Shown here: positions 10,501-35,600 of the stretch, piece after piece
How the letters are laid out: each line of letters begins with the position of its first letter
Numbering within the stretch: the first letter of the stretch is position 1
Origin: Mya arenaria
Lineage: Eukaryota; Mollusca; Bivalvia; Myida; Myidae
NCBI RefSeq assembly: GCF_026914265.1
Contig: NC_069135.1
Location: 27,601,247-27,665,246, forward strand
DNA: 64,000 nt
Direction: 5' to 3'
Notes under the pieces: model-generated
The model's input: only the letters and a program-made list of their open reading frames with translations
Database searches by the model: none
What the model was told of the DNA's origin: nothing
Program-made: the position numbers and the translations under genes

Positions 10501-13140
10501 TGAACGACACGGTTCTTTTATTAAGCAAAGTGGGAATCAAAATTTATAAAGGCTGTGAAAATTGATATCATATTTATATACATATATTTATTTTTTTACT
10601 AAAATCTATTGTTGAGAGAATTAAACAATTGACTGGTCGCTTATTTTGTTTAATACACATGTTCTATGAGAAAGTATTTATAAAAATAAGTCTATCAAAC
10701 AGTGTTTAAACAGCTAGAAGTTGCCAACATTCATTACTTCAGTGCAAACATAGTTTTAGCCTGAATGAAAGATGTTGCTGCAAATGAGCATATAGTGAAT
10801 TATAAAATTTATTGTAAAGCAAAAGTATATCCTGTCACCCCGGCCCAGATATATTCACCGGCCCAGTGAATATATCTCTTATAATATATGGTTCTTGAGT
10901 GACAGCCTAGGTTCAAGTTTCCTGAATGACACCTACAACATCATGGTTTGACAATAGTGTGCAAACCTCAATAAACAGACAAAAGGGTTCAGTTCTTGTC
11001 AATTAAACTCTTGTGGCTGAAGGTGAAAAAGAACCATAGATGTTATGACTAATATGGAACACATCAAAATGATAGCCTTCTTTTAGAAGAAAGATTGTAA
11101 GGCAAAAAAACAAGAACAAGAACTCCTTCCTGTAAACACTGTTTTTCCAGTTGAGCAAGGGGGTTTCTCAATTACTATTTAATCAAGAGTTATGGGGTTT
11201 GTGTATTACCTTTGGCAACATGTGTATCAAGTTTCATTTGAATATCTTGAGTGGTTTTGCACAACACCACCACCAAAAATACAAAATACCTTCTCTTACA
11301 AAAGTAGACAAGTTATAAATTGCAATTGAAAGACTACTCACAACCAACCAAACAGGGCGAATCCAGCAATGTAGAGGTTTCTCTGCGCCCTGAACAGTCT
11401 CATATGAGCGAGATTTTCCTGGTCCGGATTGTGCTTGAGGTCCACTTCGGAGGTCGGACCCGCATACTTTCTCACCTCCCTAATAGCATCTGGAAATTGA
11501 TAACATATTGATAAATGTCATATTTATACAAGGCTGAGTGGTCGAAACAAACACGAGTCTGCAAGCTCTGTGTGATAAAATGTTTTTTTCTGATTTTTTT
11601 ATAGCAGGGCTTCCTACAATGTGTCAAGTATTAATGTAAGAATTACGGCATGTTGTTCCAAGTCTATGATCATGACTGTTTATGAAATTGTATAAACTTG
11701 TAGACAGTGGTCGAAATTAGCACAAGCCCGCAAGCCCTGCACTGGTAAAATGTCTTTCGGGCTCGCTCAAATTGTGAATTTTATATAGCAAGGCTTGTTC
11801 AAAAATCTGATGCCAGGCAATAGTATAATAATTCGGGCTTGTTGATCCAAAAGGCTAATATCGATGACTGTGAAGATATACGGTATAATTGTATTTAGGG
11901 ACCCTTTGAAAGTGTTTATCCCTAGGGAGAAATTTTAACTGTCATAGGAGAATAAAACTTTTTTTAGAGAATGGGGCCAGATTAAATATATCTAAAATGA
12001 ACCTATATAAACATGCTTAGTTCCTAACTCAAACTATAAAACTTCATGCTTAGTTCCTAACTCAAACTATAAAACTTCATGCTTAGTTCCTAACTCAAAC
12101 TATAAAACTTCATTTTTCTTCTGCAATGTTTCCCTGAATTATGAATGCATGAATTCTGTTTTAACTTCTTAAAATGATATATCTTACCCATAAACAAGAG
12201 GAGTAGAATCACTATGAAGACATTGAAATAGATGTGGGAAAACTTAGCAAACTTCTGTACGATACTCGAGCGGAAGATTTTCTGCCATCTGTAAAAGTAC
12301 ATACACAACTGTGATACAGCAGTCAAGAAATGATTTTAATACAAGTAATACTGTTATGATAAGAAAAGCCCTGGCCTTCTATTCGATCTTCTTCATTCAG
12401 TCTAACAAGGGGCATAACTCATAACTATTAAAGTCAGAGTTATGGCTTTTGTCATTTGAATAACTTAAATAGTATTTCAGCTATGCTCAAGTTCAACAGC
12501 AAATGTTGAAAGATGCTACCCAGCACAATCTTACAGACAGACAAGCTGATAACATGATTACATTGTAAGGTTCATTCTGTCAAAATTGGGTACTTGCTGG
12601 TTTTCTATATTAAACATGACAAATGCAAAAACAAAAAGTGACCCCTCCTTATCAACAATTGTATGATTCAAATCATTATAACTGTGTAGTGATAATATCT
12701 ATTTCAAAATCAATAGTTGTATAAATCAGTTTAAAAATAGTTTATTTGATTGTTAAAATATATTTGAAACACATTCATATAAAATTGAACTGGAATTCTA
12801 GATCTGAAGATATATGATGTAAAACATGCTGGTTACATGTAGATGCCAAATTGTTTATAAAACCACAAAATGTTCAAAACATTTGAGAGAATTCAATTCC
12901 ATCACCATGAATTTTAAACCAAACCCATTACCTGACACCCAAGCAGACTTATATATGATAATGCCAAATTTGCTATTTCATGAAATGAGTTATTGAAACG
13001 TCAACACATTTACACTTCAAAGCAATACAAACAGTAAAAAGTAAATACCTTGATGCTGATATAAAGGGTAGGAGAAGTATAGTTATAAGCCCGATCTCCC
13101 CGTAAAGAAACACCGCTATAAAGGACCACTGCAATGTCAT
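7527..13140 (-). CDS. BCAP31: BCAP31-like ER membrane protein (B-cell receptor-associated protein 31 family)
   Basis: Seven coding exons (13140-13049, 12288-12188, 11489-11342, 10393-10255, 8728-8629, 8023-7923, 7571-7527) join in phase to give 241 residues (human about 246). It starts MTLQWSFIAVFLYGE; an acceptor at 13151 puts 10 nt of 5' UTR before the ATG, so an upstream non-coding exon must exist. Three membrane segments lie near residues 6-29, 48-64 and 103-122. The family signatures 'RWQKIF', 'RLFRAQRNLYIAGF' and 'RRLVTLLSLQ' are present, followed by a cytosolic coiled coil (about 125-227) with 'KQSEGMNKEYDRLL'. The C-terminus KKSN is a KKXX ER-retrieval signal. BCAP31 proteins are ER chaperone/export receptors for membrane cargo and take part in ER-mitochondria apoptotic signalling. 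Introns hold several repeats, listed separately. Confidence 0.96.
8291..8628. repeat. Three about 130-bp tandem units in a BCAP31 intron
   Basis: Three similar units share 'gaaaacagactagctaaaaa', then 'aaaaggggccaataattat', then 'ctccctttactga'. The last unit ends exactly at the donor of the BCAP31 exon 8728-8629, so that exon's 5' splice site sequence (minus strand 'gtcagtaaagggag') is itself the edge of the repeat. Confidence 0.75.
9244..9362. repeat. Copy of a dispersed 'agcagtcttatataactgg' repeat family
   Basis: This segment ('cagcagtcttatataactgg', 'ggctcgttccaagacaaaaa', 'aaaagttgtcaaaacgttca', 'tgcagcttta') recurs in part at 13352-13425 and more completely at 48395-48745, so it is an interspersed repeat. 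Here it sits in an intron of the BCAP31-like gene. Confidence 0.75.
10214..10228. repeat. 15-base poly-G tract
   Basis: An uninterrupted G run about 27 nt past the donor of BCAP31 exon 10393-10255. On the transcribed minus strand it is poly-C. Confidence 0.9.
10847..10877. repeat. Perfect 12-bp stem-loop
   Basis: AGATATATTCAC and GTGAATATATCT are perfect inverted repeats separated by CGGCCCA, and that heptamer also directly precedes the left arm (10841-10847, sharing one base). Intronic; no known element is recognised. Confidence 0.8.
12013..12111. repeat. 33-bp unit repeated three times without change
   Basis: The unit starts 'atgcttagttcctaactcaa' and ends 'aaaacttc'. Three back-to-back copies are identical, implying recent tandem duplication. 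It lies in the BCAP31 intron about 75 bp from the donor of exon 12288-12188. Confidence 0.95.
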
Positions 13141-13151
13141 GGCTTTTTTTC

Positions 13152-15710
13152 TGAAAACAAAGTGAATATTCAATTTCAGACAAGGAAGTAATTAAATTGA
13201 GGAAGGAATTGCATTATGAGTGGTGAGCAATGCTTTGCATATATCCGTTGAGTGTCGGCATAATACACATCAATAGCTCAGAGTTTTTTTGGTGCAATAT
13301 ACTGCCTTCTAAAGGCTATTTCCCCTTGCGAAAAAAAGTCCATTATTCCCAAAAATTGGTTCATTCCAAGACAAAAAATAAAAAGTTGTCAAAACATTCA
13401 ATCGTTGAAAGTGCAGCTTCAATCTTTCACAGCATAATGGATGAATAAAAAAGTTAGAACATTTTTATTTACCATTATATTAGCTATTTTGGCATGAATT
13501 CGTTTTTTTCCTAAAGTCAACTCTTTTTCCCAATTTGCAAGGCAGGCGGTCATAATAATTCCAAAAAAAATTAATGGCTGTAAAAAGCAGCACTGAGCAA
13601 AAACTAATGCTCACATGTTATTAAAACTTATTTAACAAGTATTTTGGGCTTTGTAATATACACAATGACATAAATATGGTTTTAGCCAGGTTTTCGAAAG
13701 GACAAGGTGTTGCAGAAAAGGGACAGGGTGCTGAGTGACAAATTGTATTGGACAGTGAATAATTAAAGCATTATGAATTTCATAGAAAAGGTAAGAAATT
13801 GTGCGCATTTGAAGTAATATAAGGTTTCAACTACTAAATTTGTAAAGTTTGTTTAAATTCATAATCATATTTCAAGTTTTCAACAAAACAAAAGAATCAT
13901 TTGATTAACTAAAGCATTCAATTTTTTGAAGGCAGGAGGGTGCACATTCCGGTCTGCATGAGGGCAGAGCGGTGCTTCCAAAAAAGGACAGGGTGCAGCA
14001 CCCTCCCATTACTCTCTAGTTTAAACCCTGCATGTATGTGCCTATTGTCTCAGTAAAAAAGTGAACAACATTTCATGAATAGTTCTCGAGTTATGGCCAG
14101 TGTGGAAGTTTTTGCACAAAGACACCAAAAATATAACAATATAAAAGTTATACAGGGAACCTTCATAAATGATAAAAGCAAAATGGAAACCACATTAACA
14201 GTTACTGAATGCAACCAGATCCATTTTAGGTGAAAAGCTCTATATCATTCAATCTACTTAAAACTTTAAAATGAAAGATTTGGGTACACCATGATTGATT
14301 TACTGCCCACGTGTACTCAATAAGTCGTTTAGTACTACTAGATTGAAAGAATTGACAAACTTCTTATTAAAATATCCTATGTACATGATAACATCAGAGT
14401 ACATTCTACACTGTTAGCCAATTAAACAGCTTATTAGCCTGTATTTAGTTCTAAGCTTAATTGTTCAGCCCTTTCATAATATGTTGTATCCTACTGTACA
14501 TTGTTTTGTATACATTAATACATACACAGATATTTATTTGTGTGCACATCAGCAACAATCTATTATTATCTTTATAATCCATTTTTATCAAACTGAATCC
14601 TTCTGTTCATAAAAGTCTTGAACTTGCATTGGATACTGAGTATTATGTATTGAGTCATAAGATCATATTCATATTATATCCAAACTGTGACATGAAAGTA
14701 TGAAAATAATCTGTTGCAAAGGGGGATAATTGATCCAAGATTAAATATAACTTTAACTAATGGGATAAAACCTCAAAGAGTTACAAAACGATCATACAGT
14801 ACATTAAGGTTGCATCACGCGGTCTCGTCCAATATTTAAGCCTTATGGGTGTGTCATTGTTATAATTACAATGGCTAAAAATAACATTTTATATGCTAAC
14901 CATAAAAGACTGCACAAGAAACAAGTCTGGTAAAACAGGTGTTAAATAATTTCTGTTAATGAATGTGACGGCACTTTATGCCTACATGACATATTTACCT
15001 TTCCTGTAAAGGTGTTTTTAATGAACAAAATGTGGCTATTGCTAAAAACCAGGCTATTTATCTTACTGTACTGTAAAAATACCTTTAGTAATCAAATCAC
15101 TTAACCTTCCTAACCAAAATGAAATTTGCCGGCCACAAGGATCTAACCGTTGTCAAAGCAAATATTTACAATAAATGTGTTGATACCATGCTTAAAGTCA
15201 TTGTTCATAATTCCATCCACAAAATAATCATTAGCTATGCAACAGCAGGTTATGTTCTTTGTTTTACACAGGCAGGTATTTCAATAATTGCTACCCAGCG
15301 CACACTGACAACCAAATAAAATGGCAAATGTGTTGTGGGTCCATCAGGTGACACAATGTAAACAAGTGTAAATCATTTCAAAGATATTTTTCGCAAGCAT
15401 TGTGTAAACATTTATTCACAAAATGATGGATATGACTTATAGTTGTTGAGCCATCATGATAAAAATTCTGTTTGGATTGAAGGATAGAATTACAGAGGTT
15501 TCGTTGCAGTTTGACACACTTGTTCTATAAAGTAAAGTGTATATGATTCATGTTATAAATAGTGTTTTGGTGCTAGTGTTCAAACAATATATCTTCATAT
15601 ATATATATATATCTATGGGTCTTGGATTGACTTGTTTATTCACTTCACTCATTGATAGCTACCAGTTTAAGGTATGCACTTTTGCATAATCAGTGCTTTA
15701 GCCAGACTTA
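13152..15710. other. Upstream region/5' intron of BCAP31-like gene, no coding exon seen
   Basis: Because the first coding exon has an acceptor at its upstream side, this stretch is at least partly intron. A partial copy of the dispersed repeat lies at 13352-13425 and a TA microsatellite at about 15596-15612. The ORF at 15119-15319 has no splice context or recognisable protein features. I could not place the non-coding first exon. Confidence 0.5.
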
Positions 15711-16462
15711 AAACAAGAGCTGTCACAGTATGTGATGAATGGCATTATGCCCCCGAATGTGACATTGACCTACGAACAAAGTAAGTACATGAAAAGTTGA
15801 TCTTGCCTTTACGTGTCAAATACATATGGCAAGTTATTTTAAATTACCTCTGAACATAAAAAAATACCACCCATACTTGACAACCTACACTGTTATGTCC
15901 TTATATTCAGAATTGTGAATAAACACTTAGTGTATCTTTCACCTTAGAGGTAGGGACATGGGTCTTGCACGCGACACGTCGTCTTGGTATGTGGAACACA
16001 TGTGGCAAGTTATTTTAAAATCTGTCCATACAAGGGAAAGTTACAGCCTGGACACGACAACCTATACTCTATGTCCTTATATGCAGCACTCCATTGTGAA
16101 TAAACACTAAGTGTGACCTTGACCTTTGAGGTAGGGACATGGGTTTTGCATGCGACACGTCGTCTTGGTATGTGGAACATATGTGGCAAGTTATTTAAAA
16201 ATCTGTCCATACAAGAGAAAGTTACAGCCCTGACACGACAACCTATACTCTATGTCCTTATATGCAGCACTCCATTGTGAATAAACACTAAGTGTGACCT
16301 TTACCTTTGAGGTAGGGACACGAGTCTTGCACGCCACACGTCGTCTTGGTATGTGGAACACATGTGGCAAGTTATTTTAAATTCTGTCCATACAAGGGAA
16401 AGTTACAGAGCCGGACGGACGGACGGTGCGATTTTAATATGCCCACCTTCGGGGACATAAAA
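15711..16462. repeat. Bivalve dispersed repeat with internal 180-bp tandem expansion
   Basis: The head 'aacaagagctgtcacagta' and tail 'attttaatatgcccacctt' are ends of a repeat I recognise as common in bivalve DNA. Between them a unit of about 180 bp ('gaataaacactaagtgtgac', 'cacgtcgtcttggtatgtgg', 'tgtccatacaagggaaagtt') is repeated about three times, starting near 15915, 16098 and 16277. A ggac run at 16413-16427 precedes the tail. Fragments of the same family lie at 57560-57765 and 61975-62135. Confidence 0.8.
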
Positions 16463-18267
16463 ATACACCGAGGCAGAACGGTCTAGGGGGGTTCGGGGGC
16501 ACCCCCCCCCCCCCTGAATTATTTTTTTTGGCAAGAAGCGATTTTCTGCTATCTTTGGTTGAATGAATTGCATACAAATGTTACATTAAAATATAACATT
16601 TCAACATTTTAGTGCTATAACTTTTGATACAGTTGAAGTTAATTCTACACGGTAAATACAAAAACAAATGTGCATTTAGAAGAAATTAACTGTCACAATC
16701 ATCAACTTAAGAATTTATTAACATATATGTTGTTCCTGTGGACGTAGGCAAGTGCCAGACCATTAAGTCATGAGGCACCCATTGATGTCCGACCCCAGGT
16801 CTTAAGCCGCCACAATGAACTGAAACTCCTTTCACAAGTGCAAGAACCAACGGGCAGACACATTAATATTGAATATACTTGAAATGTTGGAGAAAAAGGC
16901 TTCGTCACATGCAGCTGCACCTTCTTCCAGCGTCATGACTTTGGTACAGGTTTTGTTAAACAAGGTCCATCACAATACTTCCTGTTCAAAATCTCCAGGG
17001 TTCGGCAAGTCATCTCCTTTATTTGATCTGTTAGAGCGGAGTCAAGATTTTGCATGTGTCCAGGAAGAAGAATGGTTCCCTTAAGTGCGCCTTCAATTTC
17101 AGCAGGGAATCGTGTCTTCATGTGTGAAATCATGTGGTCGTGGAATGGAAAGTAATAATTCAATCTGTTATGGTCTTAGACACTGGCTTTATCCGAAAAT
17201 GAATTTGCATGGTGTCTCTGTCGACCAACTGTTCTTGGCTCTGACGGAATAACTTCAATAGACGCAGCAAAACAAATGTACAATTTGTCAAACATATATC
17301 CTCATGTATAATATTTTGATGAATTTCAATGATGTTTTGTGCCTCAGTATGCGCCTTTAAAAGGTTACACGACTTTCCCTGAAGGCTGACAGACAGCAGT
17401 CGAACAAACCCCAGCGTGAACTGTGTAAGTACAGCAATTACAATGGTTTCAAATCGCTGCATAGCGTGCATATAACTTGTTGCATCATGTACAGATTGGC
17501 CTGAAGTTTCATCAGCACTTATTGTAGCGCATCGTATATCATGTCATAATTTACATTTAGCCTGCTTATTGAGTCAACACGTGATAGCCAATGTGTGTCC
17601 GACAGTGTTGGCAAAGACTGTCGCTTTGACACGTCGTATAGTAGAGTTTCGTGTTCATGTTCTTCTTCTTCTAACAGATCAGACACATCTTTAGTCAAGA
17701 ATGTGTATAACATATCTTTCCGCTTTGCAGAATAGCAAAAGAAAAGTGTTAGTTCCTTGAATGCATTTATAAAGTCTTTTATTTCGGGTACTTTGGTTCA
17801 CGATGACACTAAGTGTGTGAAATACTTCGCTTTGGGAAATAGATTTGTTATTCTCGCTTGAACACCAGACACATGCCCACTCTTGGTTGCAGCTGCAGCA
17901 AATCCTTTGCCGCGCAATTTTTGGAGATCAAGATTCCATTGTACCAAATGATGAACCCTGGCCATTCTGCCCGGTGCATGTATGAACATATTGATACGTG
18001 ATATTTTCCTAATTTAATGTTACATAAACAATAAGTCAACATCAAACGGCATGGTACCGTAGTTTGTAGAGTTTATTCCATTATATCTAATATTCAGTTC
18101 TTTTTTTCAAATATGAAAATTCCGCCTTGATGGTTTGTGTACATTGAGGCAAATGAAGGAAGTCGATAAGAGTTATTTTTAGAGCTATAAAAAATGTTAC
18201 ATGTTACATGTTATGTATGTGCCCAAAAAACACCGAGGCAGCATGCCTCAGTGTAGCTACGGCACTG
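16463..18267 (-). mobile_element. Decayed hAT (ZMYM1-like) DNA transposon, left end clipped
   Basis: Minus-strand fragments at 17989-17798, 17713-17519, 17471-17160 and 17163-16933 are in different frames. They contain phrases typical of hAT/ZMYM1-like transposases: 'SGHVSGVQARITNLFPKAKY', 'LSDTHWLSRVDSISRLNVNY' and 'YYFPFHDHMISHMKTRFP'. Stops and frameshifts separate them, so it is dead. The right end on the plus strand is 'gtagctacggcactg', i.e. the hAT-type terminus CAGTGCCGTAGCTAC read inward. At the left only the subterminal 'tacaccgaggca' remains, fused to the tail of the preceding repeat, so the outer terminal bases are lost. I could not identify an 8-bp target duplication. Confidence 0.85.
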
Positions 18268-18701
18268 TTAATTAATGATGTGGATGAAATTATGAACAAT
18301 GACTGCGAATATGGTCACAACACATTTAATGTCTAATTTCAAAATATGAACTTGATCATTATCAAGCCACTGTGATAATATAATTAAAAGCTACAAGTTA
18401 CAACAAGTCTCCAGAAAAATATAATTAACTATAATTAACTGTAAACATGGCATGGGACAAACGAGAATTAAACAGGAAGAATAAGATGTACCTTATATGC
18501 TGTCAAGAATTAAAAAATGCGAAAAGGGATAAAAACAACTCCTATCGGTTTGACAGATATTCTGCTTCCCTATCAGGACTGGTTATAATTTCTTGTCCGT
18601 TTTGATTCGTTTTATTATTACAACGGCAATACCAGTCATTCTTTTATTTCCGGTGATTTGTCGTCTCGTATGGTCTCGCGAATATCTCGTATAATCTCGA
18701 A

Positions 18702-18715
18702 ATTCCCATAGCAAC
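18702..18715. promoter_or_regulatory. X-box (RFX-binding) motif upstream of IQCA1
   Basis: ATTCCC-AT-AGCAAC matches the X-box consensus RYYNYY-N(1-3)-RRNRAC at every position. It lies 118 nt upstream of the IQCA1 start codon. X-boxes near the start are the known mark of ciliary genes controlled by RFX factors, and IQCA1 is a ciliary gene. About 20 nt downstream is 'aatatggcgtcc', which resembles a YY1-type AANATGGCG element. Confidence 0.7.
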
Positions 18716-18832
18716 GAGTACAGATTACAATATGGCGTCCAAATAGGACGACCATAACAAACAAAACTATTTTTGGTCAATATCGTATACAATTAGTTAT
18801 ATTTCTTATGAAGAAGTAGTATAACCATCAAA

Positions 18833-32098
<13,266 letters not shown>

Positions 32099-32135
32099 AC
32101 ATTATACGTTTGTTCATTGTACTTAAGCAAAACTC

Positions 32136-32141
32136 AATAAA
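32136..32141 (+). terminator. Polyadenylation signal of IQCA1
   Basis: AATAAA 38 nt after the TAA stop, overlapping further AATAAA hexamers ('aataaaataaataaaatt'). Confidence 0.75.
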
Positions 32142-32594
32142 ATAAATAAAATTAAATAATGAAAAGACTCTTAAATCTATGCAGATCATTTGTGTTTGTA
32201 TTTTAATAGGAAAAAAACTGCTGATGACACTAGTATTGTAAAAATATGCAAATGAAACATTATCCACATCCTGTTAGGGTGAAGTTCCATCAAAATATTC
32301 CTATTTGCAGTATTTTGTTGTTTATGCCATGAATATTCAAAATAATGCTGTTTATGTGAGTTTTAGAGACTGAAAGTTAAAAATATAATTATGTGTGTGC
32401 ATTTACATGCTGTACAATATTCTTGAACATGTTATACTTACCTTAATTATGCACTTTCCTATTATAAATAATTGCTAAATAATTACTTTGATTAACATAC
32501 AGCTGTTTTTAAATTGGGTTTAATACAAAGTTTCTCTAAGGTTATTGTTTATTAATCTGTGATAATATATTCTACCCGTCCAAGTTTATTTATT

Positions 32595-32651
32595 GACAGT
32601 GTTATTGGTAAATGACAGTGTTATTGGTAAATGACAGTGATATTGGTAAAT
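32595..32651. repeat. 19-bp unit, three tandem copies
   Basis: 'gacagtgttattggtaaat' is repeated three times with one change in the last copy. Confidence 0.9.
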
Positions 32652-32699
32652 AAATGTTGAAATTTAAGAACATTGTTGTTATGTAGTTTCTCAAGTTAT

Positions 32700-35600
32700 T
32701 CCCACTTAAAGTGCATTCAAGATGGTTCCTGCTAAAATAGTGAATTGAATGACCAAGAAAATTACTTTCAAGATAGTTTCTTGCTAAAGAGTAAATTAAA
32801 TGGCCAAGAAAGTTAATGTTTTTTTAAAGAGTATATCGAATGACCAAGAAAATACATTGTGAAAGAATAGATTAAATGGCCAAGATTGTTGATACAAGGT
32901 TTCATTTGAGAGAAAAGTTCAAAGATGAATAAATGTCGACCAATGGTTATTATGAAGGATACAGAGTTTAATTTGAAAGAAAGGTGCAGAAAACACGGTA
33001 TTTGTTCCCTATGAGACGTTCCCTATGAGACGACAGTACATCACAGTTTATCTTGTAGCAATCATTTCATATTTAGCGTGTTTAGCTATGATATACACGG
33101 TTACAATCTTGTTATCAGTAATTAAAATTTCCAAAAAAAGCATTATTCAGTTTTAGTTGTTAAAGGCATATCACTCAAAATGTATGTTTGTTAAACATGT
33201 GTATGTATTGACTTTGAATAATTGGTGTCACTTTAAATAACTTAGGACGACAAACAAGATGCTATCGTTTTGAAAGAGTATAATAAATGACCAAGAAAGT
33301 TCTTACAATATGGTTTCATTTTAAAAGAGTATATAATATGACCATAAAAGTACTAACAATATGGTTTCATTTTGAAAGAGTAAAAGATGATCATGAAAGT
33401 TCTTACAATATGGTTTCATTTTGAAAGAGTAAAAGATGATCATGAAAGTTCTTACAATAGGGTTTCATTTGGAAAGAGTATATAAGATGACCATGAAAGT
33501 ACTTACAATAGGGTTTCATTTTGAAATAGTAAATAAGATGACCATGAAAGTACTTACAATATGGTTTCATTTTAAAAGAGTATATAAGATGACCATGAAA
33601 GTACTTACAATATGGTTTCATTTTGAAAGAGTATATAAGACGACCATGAAAGTACTTACAATTAAGTTTAATTTCGAAAGAGTAAAAGATGACCATGAAA
33701 ATTCTTACAATATGGTTTCATTTTTAAAGACTATGAAAGTACTTACAATATGATTTCATTTTGAAAGAGTTAAAGATGACCATGAAAGTTCTTACAATAT
33801 GGTTTCATTTTGAAAGAGTATATAAGATGACCATGGAAGTTCTTACAATATGGTTTCGTTTTGAATGAGTATTTAAGATGACCATAAAGTTCCTACAATA
33901 TGATTTCATTTTGAAAGAGTTAAAGATAACCATGAAGGTTCTTACAATATGGTTTCATTTTGAAAGAGTATATAAGATAACCATGAAAGTACTAACAATA
34001 TGATTTCATTTTGAAAGAGTAAAATATGACCATGAAAGTTCTTAAATATGGTTTCATTTTGAAAGACTATGAAAGTCTTTACAATATGATTTCATTTTGA
34101 AAGAGTTAAAGATGACCATGCAAGTTCTTACAATATGGTTTCATTTTGAAAGAGTATATAAGATGACCATAAAAGTACTTATAATAGGGTTTCATTTTGA
34201 AAAAGTATATAAGACGACCATAGAAGTGCTTACAATACGGATTCGTTTTGAAAGAGTATATAAGATGTCCATAAAGTTCCTACAATAGGGTTTCATTTTA
34301 AAAGAGTATATAAGATGACCATGAAAGTACTTACAATATGGTTTCATTTTGAAAGAGTATATAAGATGACCATGAAAGTACTGACAATATGGTTTCATCT
34401 TTAAAGAGTATATAAGATGACCATGAAAGTACTTACAATAGGGTTTCATTTTGAAAGAGTAAAAGATAACCATGAAAGTTTTTACAATATGGTTTCATTT
34501 TGAAAGAGTATATAAGATGACCATGAAAGTACTTACAATATGGTTCCATTTGGAAATAGTATATAAGATGATCATGAAAGTTCTTACAATATGGTTTCAT
34601 TTTGAAAGAGTATATAAGATGCCCATGAAAGTACTTACAATATAGTTTAATTTCGAAAGAGTAAAAGATGACCATGAAAATTCTTACAATATGGTTTCAT
34701 TTAGAAAGACCATGAAAGAACTTACAATATGATTTCATTTTGAAAGAGTAAAAGATGACCATGAAAGTTCTTACAATATGGTTTCATTTTGAAAGAGTAT
34801 ATAAGATGACCATGGAAGTTCTTACAATATGGTTTTGTTTTGAATGAGTATTTAAGATGACCATAAAGTTCCTACAAAATGATTTCATTTTGAAAGAGTT
34901 AAAGATGATCATGAAAGTACTAACAATATGATTTCATTTTGAAAGAGTAAAATATGACCATGAAAGTTCTTACAATATGGTTTCATTTTGAAAGACTATG
35001 AAAGTCTTTACAATATGATTTCATTTTGAAAGAGTTAAAGATGACCATGCAAGTTCTTACAATATGGTTTCATTTTGAAAGAGTATATAAGATGACCATA
35101 AAAGTACTTATAATAGGGTTTCATTTTGAAAGAGTATATAAGACGACCATAGAAGTGCTTACAATACGGTTTCGTTTTGAAAGAGTATATAAGATGACCA
35201 TAAAGTTCCTACAATAGGGTTTCATTTTAAAAGAGTATATAAGATGACCATGAAAGTACTTACAATATGGTTTCATTTTGAAAGAGTATATAAGATGACC
35301 ATGAAAGTACTGACAATATGGTTTCATTTTGAAAGAGTATATAAGATGACCATGAAAGTACTTACAATAGGGTTTCATTTTGAAAGAGTAAAAGATAACC
35401 ATGATTTTTTTAAAAATATGGTTTCATTTTGAAAGAGAATATAAGATGACCATGAAAGTACTTACAATATGGTTTAATTTGGAAAAGAGTATATAAGATG
35501 ACCATGAAAGTACTTACAATATGGTTTCATTTTGAAAGAGTATATAAGATGACCATGAAAGTACTTACAATATAGTTTAATTTCGAAAGAGTAAAAGATG

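Noticed and set aside
17160..17989. A functional ZMYM1-like gene on the minus strand
   Set aside because: The fragments are in different frames with stops between them and lie between hAT-type ends, so this is a dead transposon.
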